DNA from: Gnetum montanum
Lineage: Eukaryota; Streptophyta; Gnetopsida; Gnetales; Gnetaceae
NCBI GenBank assembly: GCA_015680685.1
Contig: MNCI01005191.1
Location: 207,643 to 246,504, forward strand
DNA: 38,862 nt
Direction: 5' to 3'
Of the stretch, positions 1-10,929 are shown piece by piece. The notes under the pieces were generated by a model. The model ran no database searches, was not told the origin of the DNA, and worked only from the letters and a program-made list of their open reading frames with translations. The position numbers and the translations under genes were made by a program. How positions within the stretch are numbered: position 1 is the stretch's first letter; each line of letters opens with the position of its first letter.

Positions 1-27
1 CCCCCCCCCCCCCCCCCCCCCCCCCCC
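1..27. other. poly-C run at window start
   Basis: Twenty-seven consecutive C open the window. A pure C run at the very end of a sequence is more typical of a cloning, tailing or read-end artefact than of plant DNA. I treat it as a probable contig-end artefact. Confidence 0.6.
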
Positions 28-210
28 AACGACTAAGGTGAACGCTCCAAGTTTAGATAGATGTAAATAGTATGGAAATCAAAGTGTTAGAGAGCTAGAT
101 ATTGCAAGTGGAAGATGGAAGCATAGAGCTCTAAGTCTCAAGAAAAAATTACAACAACTCCCCTAGCAACAATTAAGAGAAATGAAGTTCACGATGCATA
201 GGAGTCAACT

Positions 211-228
211 ATATATATATATATATAT
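211..228. repeat. (AT)n microsatellite
   Basis: Nine AT dinucleotides in a row. Simple repeat with no visible function. Confidence 0.85.
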
Positions 229-599
229 TAGACCTGATGTCGAGTACACAACATCGAGGTCCAAAAATCCCAATTTTTATGGGGCCAAAGGATATGCAAA
301 CTAAAGCTCTGGGTTGGATTGGAAGGTTGAAGGTTAAATTTTGCAATTTTGGTAAGTGCAAATAAATGCATTGGAGGTACCGAAAGTAGGATAAGATGAA
401 GTCTTCAATGGTAAAAGTATAGGAATGAGCAAGAAAAAGGGCATTGAAAGCTTGATTGTGGGATAGAGTATGTTCATGATAAGAGAAGCAATAAAATATA
501 ACACTTAGAGTTCATGGAAGGTGAAAAATGGTGTGGTCATGTTAAACAAGTACAAATCACAAAAGTTACACAAATGGGTCCTCCCCAAAGCAAGCTCTA

Positions 600-1588
600 G
601 CCCATGATGCCCTTGCGTAACAATGCCTAAAATGTCTGTAGGCACTAGAGGAGTTGAATGTAATGCATACCTATGAAACAAAACATGCATGTTAAAACCA
701 CCGAATTGAGATCATTACTCCATGTTACACAAAACCACAAGTTATGAACATTCAGATAGCAAGATGGAATGGGCTAAAGAAGGGATTGTAGAAATCAAAA
801 CATGAGGCGCCGTGCCATGATCATAATGAAGCCTTGTGTGTTATTAATGGTTAAATAACCATGTGTCCATCCTTCCAAGATTCAAACCAACTCCAAACCA
901 CCTTCAGTGACACCACATTATTTCATCCCTTTGACAAACAACCATAAGACTATCAAAATTTCAAGGAGTAACACCACTTGGCATTTTGTCCAAGGGAGGA
1001 GCATTATTATGGCACACGTATTGTTTGTTTTTTTTTTATTAATTTTTTTATGGTTTTGAGAAGTTGCCAACCTTTAGGCATGCATACATGTCTTTCAAGT
1101 GGGACCCACAAAAGTTTATTCAGTGTCAGTTAAAGTTGCTCTTACTCCCATTTTTTGTTAGATCTACAAGGATATGGTTACAACCTCATCAACATGATAG
1201 AACATACAAGAGTAGCCAAAGAGAATCCAAAAATCCCCTTGATGTCACACCCTTTACATTCCATCTTGGTTTTGCACTCTTCCACCTAGACACAATGATT
1301 ATGAAGTTATTTAGAGTTTGGATGATGAAAAAGATTACCATTATGACCAAAGCAAACACCTCTTATTATTGGAATGGGTAAATGAATGTCATAGTCTCAA
1401 TGTCGAAATAATCAATCCCTTATGACTTGACAACATAGAGAAAAAACCTCACCTCAATGGGAAACATTATCAATAGTGAGATTAGATACAAGGAAAATTA
1501 AAACAGTAACCAAAAAAAGTAGAAAGGATAGGAAAATGATAAAAAATTGTAAAACAAAAAGATAAAAAGCACTTTAAAATCCTAAAGA
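600..1588 (-). other. Element A post-gag noncoding region
   Basis: No open coding frame is visible. The stretch is alignable by eye to element B 8590-9660, and a short block also matches element C at about 37969-37992, which follows integrase there. In element A it follows gag directly, so the protease and the rest of pol appear to be deleted. The part near 1490-1570 is A-rich and C-poor on the + strand, as in B. Confidence 0.6.
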
Positions 1589-2356
1589 TTAGAATGAAGG
1601 GTAACCCATACGATTAAAAATTTGTTCATGGCTAGGATTAATAAGCGGATGAAAAGGATCCATGCATGTATGAAACATTGGGACCCATTCATGCCCCAAC
1701 CACTGGATGTTTATTGATGGTGTGGTGGTTGGGTAGAAAAATTGTTGGTCACACACCTGATTGTTATAGGTATGATGAGTTAGGATATGAGGTGTGTTAA
1801 TATTATGGATGATTGACCCACGATTACACCCTTGAGCATGAGATGGTATGCATGAATTCGTTTGTCTCCCCACATTTGTAGATTCATTAGTTGAATGTGG
1901 GATTGGAGTACAAATAGATGGTGGCCCTTGTGTATGGTCGAAGGATGTTGGTTTAGACAAGAAAGGTGACACACCAAGTTGGCTTTGTGCTAGCTCAAAT
2001 GATGTAGTGGGTTTACACATGGGTTGCTTCTGCTTATGACTCTTCCTCCAAAAAGGATGCTTTTGGCATTGGGGTTGGGACCCATTGGTGTCAGCGTGTC
2101 TTTGCACATTTGCAGCACAAGTGGCACTTGTTTGTTGATATTGGGGTGCTAACCCTTCTTGTATCCTTGGTGGTGACATATAAGGAGGTGGATTATGAGA
2201 ATATTGAGGGTGAGTTGGATGGTAAGAAGCACAAGGTGGTGATCCTTTGAGGGATGTCATGTATTGATGGTACTTGGGAGAGTGATAGTGGTGATTTGAA
2301 GTGGAGGATGCCAAACTAGTTGGAGAAACAGGATGTTGGACATAATAGCCATGCAT
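1589..2356 (-). CDS. Element A gag C-terminal segment, 255-codon open frame
   Basis: An uninterrupted frame of 255 codons, rich in Pro, His, Gln, Ser and Asn, with no catalytic motif. Its start, MHGYYVQHPVSP, matches the gag C-terminal segment in element B (YGYYIQ, stop, PISP, near 11150) and in element C (YGYYVQQPISP, near 33595). It is therefore the low-complexity C-terminal tail of the retrotransposon gag polyprotein, not a host gene. The first Met is probably internal to gag. The frame stays open although upstream gag has several stops, which may be chance in a stop-poor composition. It ends beside the noncoding region. Confidence 0.6.
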   Translation of the reverse strand: MHGYYVQHPVSPTSLASSTSNHHYHSPKYHQYMTSLKGSPPCASYHPTHPQYSHNPPPYMSPPRIQEGLAPQYQQTSATCAANVQRHADTNGSQPQCQKHPFWRKSHKQKQPMCKPTTSFELAQSQLGVSPFLSKPTSFDHTQGPPSICTPIPHSTNESTNVGRQTNSCIPSHAQGCNRGSIIHNINTPHILTHHTYNNQVCDQQFFYPTTTPSINIQWLGHEWVPMFHTCMDPFHPLINPSHEQIFNRMGYPSF

Positions 2357-4057
2357 TTTTAGTGGATGTGGCCTCCCCCACGACTATGTTTGTTGCCACT
2401 ATGATTGAGGACCATGTTGAAGCTAGTGGTAAGTCCCCCTAAGATGGTATGATTGATTGTGGGACTATTTATAATTATCTTGTGGGAGAGGAAGTCTCCT
2501 GAGCATGTGCTTTTGCACAAACTTTAGATTTAAGGCTCCTACCCAATACTCCTATAGATGCAACAATATGGTTCATTGGCCCTTTGGGTGGTCATATATG
2601 CATAGGTCACATTTTTCATCTTTGTCTATGATGGAGTCTTTATCCTTACTTTTGTTAGTCACTTTTCTCGTCTACCGAAAAGTGTTCCTAACTGTTTCTT
2701 GCTTTTGTGTCCTTTGTTAATTATGATCACCTATCTTGTGTTGCATAATCTTTTCCACAACCATTTCAACAAGATTTGTTATGTTTTTGTTTATCCATTT
2801 AGACTCCTATTGAATCTTGCTTCTAGATCGTTAATAGACTCCTCTGTCGACAAAGTTTGTTGTGGAATCACCCTATCAAAGGTGGTTTCATTTTCCTTAC
2901 CATAAATTTGGACCTCCTTCAATTGAAGAGTTGGGTCCCATTGATGGTTTTTAACATTCTCCCATTTACACATTTCTCCTTCTTCTTTTGCCATATGCTC
3001 CATTATCTCTTTGACTTGATGGGCTTGGAGCTCATATAGTTCCCCTGGGATATACGTCCCAAGGGTTGCCCTTCTTTCACTATGAATCACATCTATGATG
3101 TGGTAAAGTTACTCTTCCTTGGAGAAACCATGGCCTAGGGATCGATTCAGTAAGGCATAATATCTATCTAAGGCCATGTCCAAGGGTTCATGTTGTTCTT
3201 GTTTCCACTCTTGGATTTGTCTTCTTGGGTTGGACACTCTTTTATAGGTTTCGTATCTCTTGTTGAAAAGTTCTACCATTGTAGACCATAATCAAATTGA
3301 ATTTGGTTTCAATGATCGATACCACACTTTGGCTCTATCAATTAGTATTCTAAGAAAGAGCTTAAGCTTTTGCCATCCACTTTCAATGTTATAGTTAGCA
3401 CAAACATCATGGAAGGCTTGTAAATGATGTTGTGGATTTGAATCATAGCCTCTTGCAAATTTTAGAATATTATTCATGTTAATATTAGGTAGTCAACTCT
3501 TTTTGCGATGCCTATGAGATATCTTAATGGCCTCTGTGATATGCATTAGGCTTTTAGTGGCCATCAGGGGTTCATCGTCATCAAACAAATCGCAAGGGAA
3601 GATTCTATGTTCATGGTGACTTCATTGACTTTTCCTATGGGTTTGATTTCAGTTTTTAGTCTAACCCTTTAATGGAGCTCTATCTCTATACCTATGTTCA
3701 TCTTCATTGGAACTAGACATTGAAGGGGAAGAGGAAGATGAGGAACTAGAAGAGTTGCCATGGATTCTATGGTGTTCCCTAGAGTTGACATGGCTTCTAT
3801 GGTGTTCCCCAGGGTCCCTTAATTTATCATTTCTAGTTTTCGAGGAGGTCTTAGGCCTTGAGGCCTCCCCTAGTTTAGGACCTATGTCATCTTCTCCAAG
3901 ATTGTCTACCTTAGGTGAATGTAGTCTTTGAGTGTCATCAGGGTGGTCATGATCATAAGAAACCCCTACATAGGGTTTCCTCATCATATATCACGTTATT
4001 TCTCTAATGAATGTGTTCACTAGATAGTGCATTGTCATTTCCGTGTGGGAGAGACAT
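2357..4057 (-). pseudogene. Element A gag, N-terminal and capsid part, broken
   Basis: Broken gag polyprotein reading frame. A likely start is the ATG at 4057-4055, about 110 bp inside the PBS. The frame is interrupted by several stops. Recognisable parts in order are a Ser-rich linker (about 3700-3760), the capsid core of the retrotransposon gag type (about 3480-3290, ILKFARGYDSNPQHHLQAFH then DRAKVWYRSL), a charged helical stretch (3090-2791), and a zinc-knuckle remnant CDLCIYDHPK near 2611-2575 whose last Cys is lost to a nearby stop. Element B has the same order of parts. A more N-terminal block present in B and C (FIFHQD then WRDLQGN) is absent here, suggesting a deletion. Confidence 0.7.
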
Positions 4058-4163
4058 TGTTGTTGGCTTGTGATGTGTGTGATTTACTATTTTTTAGAAG
4101 ATATATTGTTAGTACCTTTACAAATATCATGTATAATATAACTAATCTAGATAACTAGCACCA

Positions 4164-4181
4164 TCCCCGACAATGGCACCA
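4164..4181 (-). other. Element A primer binding site (tRNA-Asp type)
   Basis: Minus-strand TGGTGCCATTGTCGGGGA differs at three of 18 positions, all transitions, from the tRNA-Asp PBS used by Athila-type elements (TGGCGCCGTTGCCGGGGA). It sits one base inside the LTR, as in elements B and C. Confidence 0.75.
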
Positions 4182-4182
4182 A

Positions 4183-5044
4183 TGGTGAGTGGTGAGGTAT
4201 CCCTACATGCAACCATATAAATTACAAGCATTCATGTGCAATATGGTCAAACTCCGTGGATGGGACTAGTTGTAGCAGCTAAATTGTTATGCCTTGATCG
4301 CAGTTCACTATCTTCCCACTTAGACTAGTGGTAGCTTGTCACTTATGGTTTAGTCCAAAGTGAGGCGTATGATGTTTCCTAATTCTATGCTACTCCTAGT
4401 AATGAAAAGAGAAAAATTGGTTAACTAATGAATAATAAAAAATAAAATTTAACTTAGCTTATGGTGATGGTATCTGCTCTTAACCATCTATGCACATCTT
4501 GGACTTCATGGAGCTACTTCTGGGTTTACCGAGTGTACGTCGCTAGTTGTGCCAAACAATACACCTATGGGTGATCAAGTATTTACACTTAAAATGTTCA
4601 TGATTAAGGTGTACACATTTCACTTAATAATAGGAATAGCAAATAATAATAAATGGAAATGTTTAAATAAAGAAAGCATTAAATAATTAAAACAATAATA
4701 TTAAGCTAAGTGGATGCTACACTGATGGAAATAATCTTGATCTTTATTGCTATTCATGTAACGTGTCCAAGCACGTCACACTCAAACAAAGGTATCATAC
4801 AATTACAAACATCATATTGCGGGCATGCACTGGTAATAACAGAAAGAAAAGAAACTAGAAAAAAAACTATTTCTAAGATGTGCAAAAACTATCCCATTAG
4901 GAAGCCCAAATGCGGTATTTATAGGTGAGGTCCAGATGAGGTGATGTTGGGTATTCGATGTCGCTTATTAGCCCCAACGTCGGGTACATGATGTCAGGAC
5001 TCTGACATCACGTATCTGACGTCAAGTCAAATCACATCTCATCA
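4183..5044 (-). repeat. Element A 5' LTR
   Basis: An 862-bp terminal repeat inferred from its neighbours. The inner edge abuts the PBS, and the outer edge reads TGATGAGATG on the minus strand, giving TG...CA ends. Landmarks shared with the LTRs of element B are a TATAAATA box (4916-4923 as its complement) and an AATAAA signal in the context GCAATAAAGATCAAG. The outer part has many short GACATC/GACGTC words. The partner 3' LTR was not found, so the outer boundary is inferred. Confidence 0.65.
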
Positions 5045-5327
5045 CTTGTAAATTTGCATTTTGAGAATCAATAGAAATTCCTGCATTGATAAAAGAAGCA
5101 GAAATTTTAACATTGGTTGAAAAAGATGGGAGTAATATAGAATCCACAATATGGGAATTCTAGAGAAATTAGATCTTTTGGGGAAACATTGAAGTAAGAA
5201 AAATCAAATTTGTTGAAGAAACATCAAATGTGCTAAAAAATCCAAGATACACTACTTTGATTATGATATGAAGTGTTTTATCATCCATGGTTGGGCCTTT
5301 TAAATCCTACCATCCTTCTTGCATCAC
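5045..5327. other. Spacer between elements A and B
   Basis: 283 bp of AT-rich sequence with no gene or repeat that I recognise. Its right end (5315-5327) is the left half of the target site into which element B inserted. Confidence 0.5.
5323..5327. repeat. Target site duplication ATCAC, left copy
   Basis: ATCAC immediately before the left LTR. The same five bases follow the right LTR at 14303-14307. Confidence 0.85.
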
Positions 5328-6207
5328 TGATGAGCGATGGAGCAATCCAACACCCAACCATACAAGTCACAAGTGTTCACACATGACTCAATTGTAATAT
5401 GTGGATGAGGTAATGTGAATATGCTAGTAATTGGTTTAAGTTTGTGACTGTTGTCTTCCCATGTGGAGCTAGTGAAGTCTATGTGTATGGTTTAGCACAC
5501 TATGAGGTATATGATATTTGATGTTGATTGGCCATTATGACTCCTAGAAAACATGGTGAAAATGAAAATAATTTCTAAGTCTAAGTAAAATAAGTAACAA
5601 GTCTATCCTATCCTAAGACAATGGATATTTGTTCCTAATTTTTTGTACATGTCCTGGGCTTATGTAATTGTTATTGGAATTATCAAGTACCTTGCTATTG
5701 GGTGAACCAAGCAATAATACTATTGGGTTACCAAACAATCACACTTTACACTTAAAATTAGTCGTATCCATTCTACATATTAATAGTAGTAAAAGTAACA
5801 TGTACTTTGGAAAAGTAAAACATTAAGCTAAAAAACAAGAAATATTATTCTAAATAAAACAAGAAACTAAGACAATGCTACGATAGTATGAAATAGCTTG
5901 ATCTTTATTGCCAATCACACCTATGCCCAAGTACAAGATGTTCAAATAAAGACTCCATTCACTAAGTCATACTACATTACGGGCATTCATACTTCTAATT
6001 GCTAAGCTTAAGTGTATGAAGTAAAATTGCAAGAGTTATGCTATTAGTGGAATGAAACCTACATGGATCCGTGTGTCCAAGTGTCATATTTATAGGGCTG
6101 CACACATCTTGAGATATTGTATCAATAATGACGTAGCATGTGTTACAAGATTGAATTTATGACATCATTGATGTGATATCATTGGTGGAAAAAAATTGAC
6201 TTTATCA
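5328..6207 (-). repeat. Element B 3' LTR
   Basis: 880 bp, alignable over its full length to 13423-14302. A TATAAATA box lies at 6087-6094 (complement), and an AATAAA signal lies in the context GGCAATAAAGATC near 5915. Its inner edge abuts the polypurine tract. Confidence 0.9.
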
Positions 6208-6221
6208 TACCCCCATGATTG
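6208..6221 (-). other. Element B polypurine tract
   Basis: Minus-strand CAATCATGGGGGTA directly precedes the 3' LTR start TGATAAAG. A near copy, CAATCATGGGGGAG, occurs on the + strand near 37498 in element C. Confidence 0.7.
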
Positions 6222-6399
6222 ATTGGAAACTCATCCTCAAGTTAAAACTAAATAAGGATAGACTCCCTTACAAAATTGGGAGGTAGATTTACATGACACT
6301 AAATGTCATAGTGGTGTTTTACAAAAATTAAGACATAGTTATATAACAAAACAAGACAAAAACTGAAGAAGCTCAATGTAGATTAAATTGTGCATGATG

Positions 6400-8560
6400 G
6401 TGGTGGCTCTTCCATTAGCTGCTTCCCTATATCATCAAGCTTCTTAAATTTATATCAATTCAACAACACTTGAAGTTTCCCTTCCTCCATTTTGGGATCA
6501 TATACCGTCCATGCTAATTGAGTGATCTTTGATGGAGTTGGTACATCCCATGGACACAACAATTGTGGGAACATCTAATTTGCCTTGACATATGATGCAA
6601 CAAATTGCCACCTTTCTTGCACAACATCTTTTTGGCCTTAATAGTTGGCTTTGACCACTTCTAATTCAAAGTTTGCCACATGTAGTTTATGTAAGGCATC
6701 TTTCCGGTTTACAAACTCTTTTTCATACAATGCATACATAGTTGCCACTTATTGTTCAAGCTCATTCCTAGGCCTAACCTAGCTAGGCCTACCTACCATT
6801 AACATCGCTAGGTTAGCATATTGTAGGTTTGCTAACCCCATGTACTCTATTAAATCCTCTATCTATAGGTCTTTGTTTTTTTATCTTTGCTTGGTGGACA
6901 TGAGCTTAGCTATCCAAGAGAGGCTACTAATCTAGATTTTGTGCTAAAATAGAATTGATATGGACCTTCACCATCTAGATTTCCTTCTCATTGATCTATT
7001 TGTACATGGCTACTTGATCACAGAAGTGTTCTTTGAGCCTTTCATGCCTCTTTGCTTCATTTTTCCATGCACGTATTTCTATGGCTAATTTTTATCTTAT
7101 GATGGATACCTCCTCCATTGAGAGGGTTTTGTTCTCTCATGCTAGGCAACTCATATCTTAGTTAACCCTCATTAATTATTCTCTTAACTAATGGATACTA
7201 TCTTTAAGAACATTCTTATGCTTCTCTATGTTGGTCAACCTAGCATTATCTACAATGATTTGTATGTTTTCCTCCCATAACGTAGTGAGTATATTAGCAT
7301 GTGTGTATGATTGTGCTTTTGCTACTAAGGCATCTCACATCACTTTCTCCTTCTCATTTTCCATCTGCTTGTTATGCTTATGAGGGAATTAATCTGTCCT
7401 ATTCTTAACTACTCTAGCTGGTCAAGCATAACATACTATGTTGGATCTCTTCGTTCGACTCTTACGATCATGAACTCTTCTTATAATCTATGAATTTCAT
7501 TTTTTGCATGCTCTACCCTAGCTTCTACCATGACTAGCTTACCCTTGGTGACCATTAATTTTGATTGTACTATAGTGACATCACTTGGGATGTCAAAAAG
7601 ATTTGCCATGACCTATCCTATCTACAATAGTTGATCCAACACATTCTCATGATCTATAGGAGTCATCGACGTACCAACTAGCATTTGAGCATCTCTAGCT
7701 CTAGAAATATTTTTTGGTGGCACAATAGGAACATCAAATGATTCCTTAGTTTGATCCATGATCACTTCTATGGCTCTTGCTACATCCTGGTGCTACATAA
7801 CCATAATTATGGCTTCTTCTCCAGTTTCTAGCACCACTTGGAATGATGTAGCATTCCTAGAAATCTGTTGTGACCATTGGTCTCCTCCTCCTAACTACAT
7901 TGAAATCTGTCCACTAGCAGGATCTGTGGAAACTATGGGTCAAATAGCACTATCAATGACTCTGTAAAGATTTGCCTTCTCACATGTCCCTCGACTAATA
8001 GTCTTTGTAATCTACTACAGATGACTCATTGACATTCTGTAATCTTGTGGTGGCAGTGGTGGAACTTGCTACTATTATTGCTCCTATTTTTGTTACTCTT
8101 ATTGCTATTGCTAGCCATTGGATCCTACTTATTGTTATTACTCAGTGGTTTAAGTGGTTTCCCCAGTTCATGTTTGTTTCTCCACTTGATCCTTCTTTGT
8201 AGGCACCAACTTGAGCATTTCAACATAAGAGGCATTCTGTGTCTTCTTGAGGACATTTTTTGTGTACCCTTGAATGTCAGCTTATTTGCACAACTTCATG
8301 ATAAAACTAGGGAATGGAAGTATCAACTTCCCTGTCTTTTTCTCCTCGAATCATCTTTGAATTTCCATGAAGTAGAGGTGGATGATGTTTGCATTAAATT
8401 TCCCCATTAAGATCACACTACCTCTAGCTACATATGTTGAAATTTTGTTCAATCTTTTTATGGGAAATAGGTGATATGTGCCAATTTTGAAATATATTTT
8501 CTCTTCTAGGGTTAGCTCACTATAATCTTTGTCATACGCCCACTACAACCACAATTTCCT
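6400..8560 (-). pseudogene. Element B decayed downstream ORF (env-position, plant transposon-protein-like)
   Basis: On the minus strand a once-coding frame can be followed through many stops. Near 8515-8270 it reads LTLEEKIYFKIGTYHLFP, then RGSVILMGKF, then LPFPSFIMKLCK. This layout resembles the 'putative plant transposon protein' domain (Pfam Transposase_32 type) found downstream of pol in some Athila-like elements; I make that link from memory. Downstream there is an Asn/Ser-rich stretch (about 8040-8120) and a Glu/Lys-rich, possibly coiled-coil stretch (about 7600-6900). Its position between the pol location and the PPT is where env-like ORFs sit in this lineage. No envelope features such as a signal peptide or membrane anchor could be made out. 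Confidence 0.4.
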
Positions 8561-8589
8561 TACATCTGTGTTAGATATCATTAGGTTGA

Positions 8590-9900
8590 GGGAAATTACG
8601 CCCACTCAAGGAGTTGAATGTAATGCATACTTGTCTAGCAAAACACACATGTTAGTATCATTAGGTTGGGAAAATTACACTATGCTAGACAAAACCACAA
8701 GCTATGATTAATCATACAGTGGAATGAGATTGACTTAGAAAGGATTATAGAAGGAATTGTAAAAATTGGGATGTGAGATATCTTACCATAGGCATAATGA
8801 ATTCTTGTGTTTTATTAGTGATTAAAGTAATCATTAACCTTTCTGTCCATGATTCAAACCAAGTCTAGACCACTATCTAGTGACATCGCATTGTTTCACC
8901 TCTTAGATTCGGAACCATAAGACTATCATAGTTGTAAGAAGTATCATTACTTGGTGTTTTGCCAAGGGAGGAGTTTATTCATTGTACCTTTTAAAAAAAA
9001 AAATTCTAAGAAGCCACCTACCTTCAAGCATGGGTAACATATCTTTCCAATGGAACCCTTAGAAATTTATTTTATGCATAAGTTTTATTTTTATCTATGT
9101 CAACCTTACAAAAGCCCTACCTTCAAGCAGGGATAACATGTCTTTCCAGTGACATGGTAAGGTAGCACTTATTGTACTTGTACTCCTATTTTTCATTTGA
9201 TTTAGAAGGATATAATTACAACCTTGAAAACATGATAGAACATATAGTAGTGGTCTAAGAGATTCCACAAATTCCCTTGATGTCACACCCTTCACATACC
9301 CCCTTGGTTTTTCACTTTTTTGTCTAGGCATAATGATCATAAGTTTATTCTTAGTTTTATGATGAAAAAGAATATCATTATGGCCATGGTAAGAACCTCT
9401 TATTATTGAAATGGATGGATGGATATTGTGATCTCACTATACAAACAATCAATTCCTTATAACTCAATAACGTAGAGAAATCTTCATCTTATTTAAGACT
9501 ACATCTTGCCTTATTCTTGGTGTTTTATTAACAATCAAAAATATGTACAAAGAAAACATAGTATGAAAAATTGTAAAAGGTAGTAAGAATGAAAAAGATA
9601 AAAATAATGAAAAATGTTAAAGTAATGAAAAATCAATAAAGAACTGGAAAATGTTAAAGAATTAAAAGATTATCAAGAAATTAAAAAGTATAAAAGAATG
9701 GAAAGATATTAAAGAATGTGAAAAAGTATTAAGAAAAGAAAAGAAAAAGGTATAAAAAAATTACAAAAATTAGAAAAAAAAAGTTAAAAATCACTTATTA
9801 ATTCCTATGTCATGATAAGACATCTTCCCCATGACTAAACTCATGGGCAAGTGTTTGGAAAATAGACCCTAGTTCCCCTGGATCATACACTTAAGTTTTC
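8590..9900 (-). other. Element B noncoding region shared with elements A and C
   Basis: No continuous coding frame. The stretch aligns to element A about 600-1590, and a short block near 9271-9297 also matches element C near 37969-37992. It contains an imperfect tandem duplication of about 100 bp: CTACCTTCAAGCA followed by a TAACAT and CTTTCCA pattern, at about 9016-9050 and 9117-9150. At about 9540-9795 there is a tract of roughly 250 bp almost free of C on the + strand, so T-rich in the element sense strand. Element C has a T-rich tract in the matching place after integrase (37541-37660). Confidence 0.55.
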
Positions 9901-10232
9901 TCACTTACCATCCTTAGCCACTTAGTTTTTTGGTTATCGTCCCATCTAATCTTGATGGTAATTGGATTTTGATAATCTAAGTTCTTGTTTCTTCTTTCTA
10001 TTGGTGTATGATTATAGTTTAATGTGGTCATTTATAAGTACTTAGTTGGGATCATTTTCTTAGAATGGAAATTAATAAGTAATTCAAATTGTTCCCTACA
10101 TGCTTTGGACACTGTAATGTTCTCATTTGTCAACCACTGGGTGTCTTTTGGTTTAGTGGTCCATGCTCTTTCTTGTGCACACACTTGTTTTTCACATCCA
10201 TTGTGGATTGGTGTAAGGATTGTGTTGGCATT

Positions 10233-10679
10233 CTAAAGTGTCAGTCCACAACTACATCCTTTGCTTTCAGCAGTAATGCATAGAATTTTTTGCGTATGTA
10301 TGGCTCTGTGCATATCTTCCTTAGAGATTTCTATAGATAAATATCTCATTCTTAGCTTAGCATCAATTGTGCTACGCCATGCTCTCCCCATAATGATTGA
10401 AAATTCCTTGTTATCATTTTTCATGTCAATTACAAGAAAGTTTGCTGGATAAGACCACCCATTGATGATGGTCATCACATTTTCTATCTATCCAAAAGGA
10501 ATGATGACAAATTGATCTACAAGCTCTAGCTTGATGTTGCACTTCTTTAAGGGTGGTAGGTTCCATGCCTTGTATGTTGCTTGAGAAATTAGATTTACTC
10601 TAGAACTTGAGGCTAGTAGAGCCTTCCATGTTACATTTCCAATTATTTGTAAATAAATCAAAGGAACTCTTGGATCCAT
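10233..10679 (-). pseudogene. Element B retroviral-type aspartic protease remnant
   Basis: Two minus-strand blocks in different frames match the protease region of element C. They are PLIYLQIIGN and NLPPLKKCNIKLELVDQ (10679-10488), then GWSYPANFLVIDMKND and IIMGRAW (10478-10233). In C the catalytic motif reads LDSGSG. Here the same place reads LASSSR, so the catalytic Asp is lost. Together with the frameshift near 10480 this means the enzyme is dead. The match ends soon after, and no reverse transcriptase follows. Confidence 0.75.
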
Positions 10680-10929
10680 TCTTTTCTTGGGAAGTGTTCC
10701 TACCTTGATCTAATTGGATACTATCTTTGTAAGCATGATAGTTTTCAATTTTTGATTCTATGTTTATGGAAGCATGATGTTGGTTGGAGGATCTGTTGTA
10801 GGAGAGATTTGTCTTAATGAAGTTCTAACTCTACCAACCTTTTCTAGACTTGTCTTAAAGAAAGAATGTTTCTTTGATTTGCCCTTAGTGTTGCTAGTAT
10901 GATCCTCTATTTGTATATTCACCGCCCTA

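Larger units (their letters stand above)
600..5044 (-). mobile_element. Element A: partial Ty3/gypsy (Athila-like) LTR retrotransposon
   Basis: This is a decayed LTR retrotransposon read on the minus strand. In element order it has a 5' LTR (5044-4183), a tRNA-Asp-like primer binding site, a broken gag (4057-1589) and a noncoding part (about 1590-600). No reverse transcriptase or integrase is seen. Gag aligns along its length with gag of element B, for example AFHDVCANYNIES against AFHDTYALQNIES. The noncoding part matches element B around 9660-8590 (shared blocks at about 1232-1260 and 9271-9297). The left boundary and 3' LTR were not found, so the element may run off the window or be truncated. 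A protease-like stretch present in element B is also not visible here. The lineage follows from the PBS and the gag layout. Confidence 0.8.

Noticed and set aside
1-265. 3' LTR of element A at the left edge
   Set aside because: Words such as GATGTCGAGTACA and ACATCGAGGTCC recall the element A LTR, but no aligned stretch, PPT or TG/CA edge could be established.
1064-1381. 105-codon plus-strand frame
   Set aside because: Lies in the noncoding region shared by elements A and B; the frame is not conserved in B.
8045-8410. Leu-rich plus-strand frame that looks like a membrane protein
   Set aside because: It is the antisense of an Asn/Ser-coding low-complexity stretch inside element B; the Leu run comes from a CTATTATTG-type repeat.
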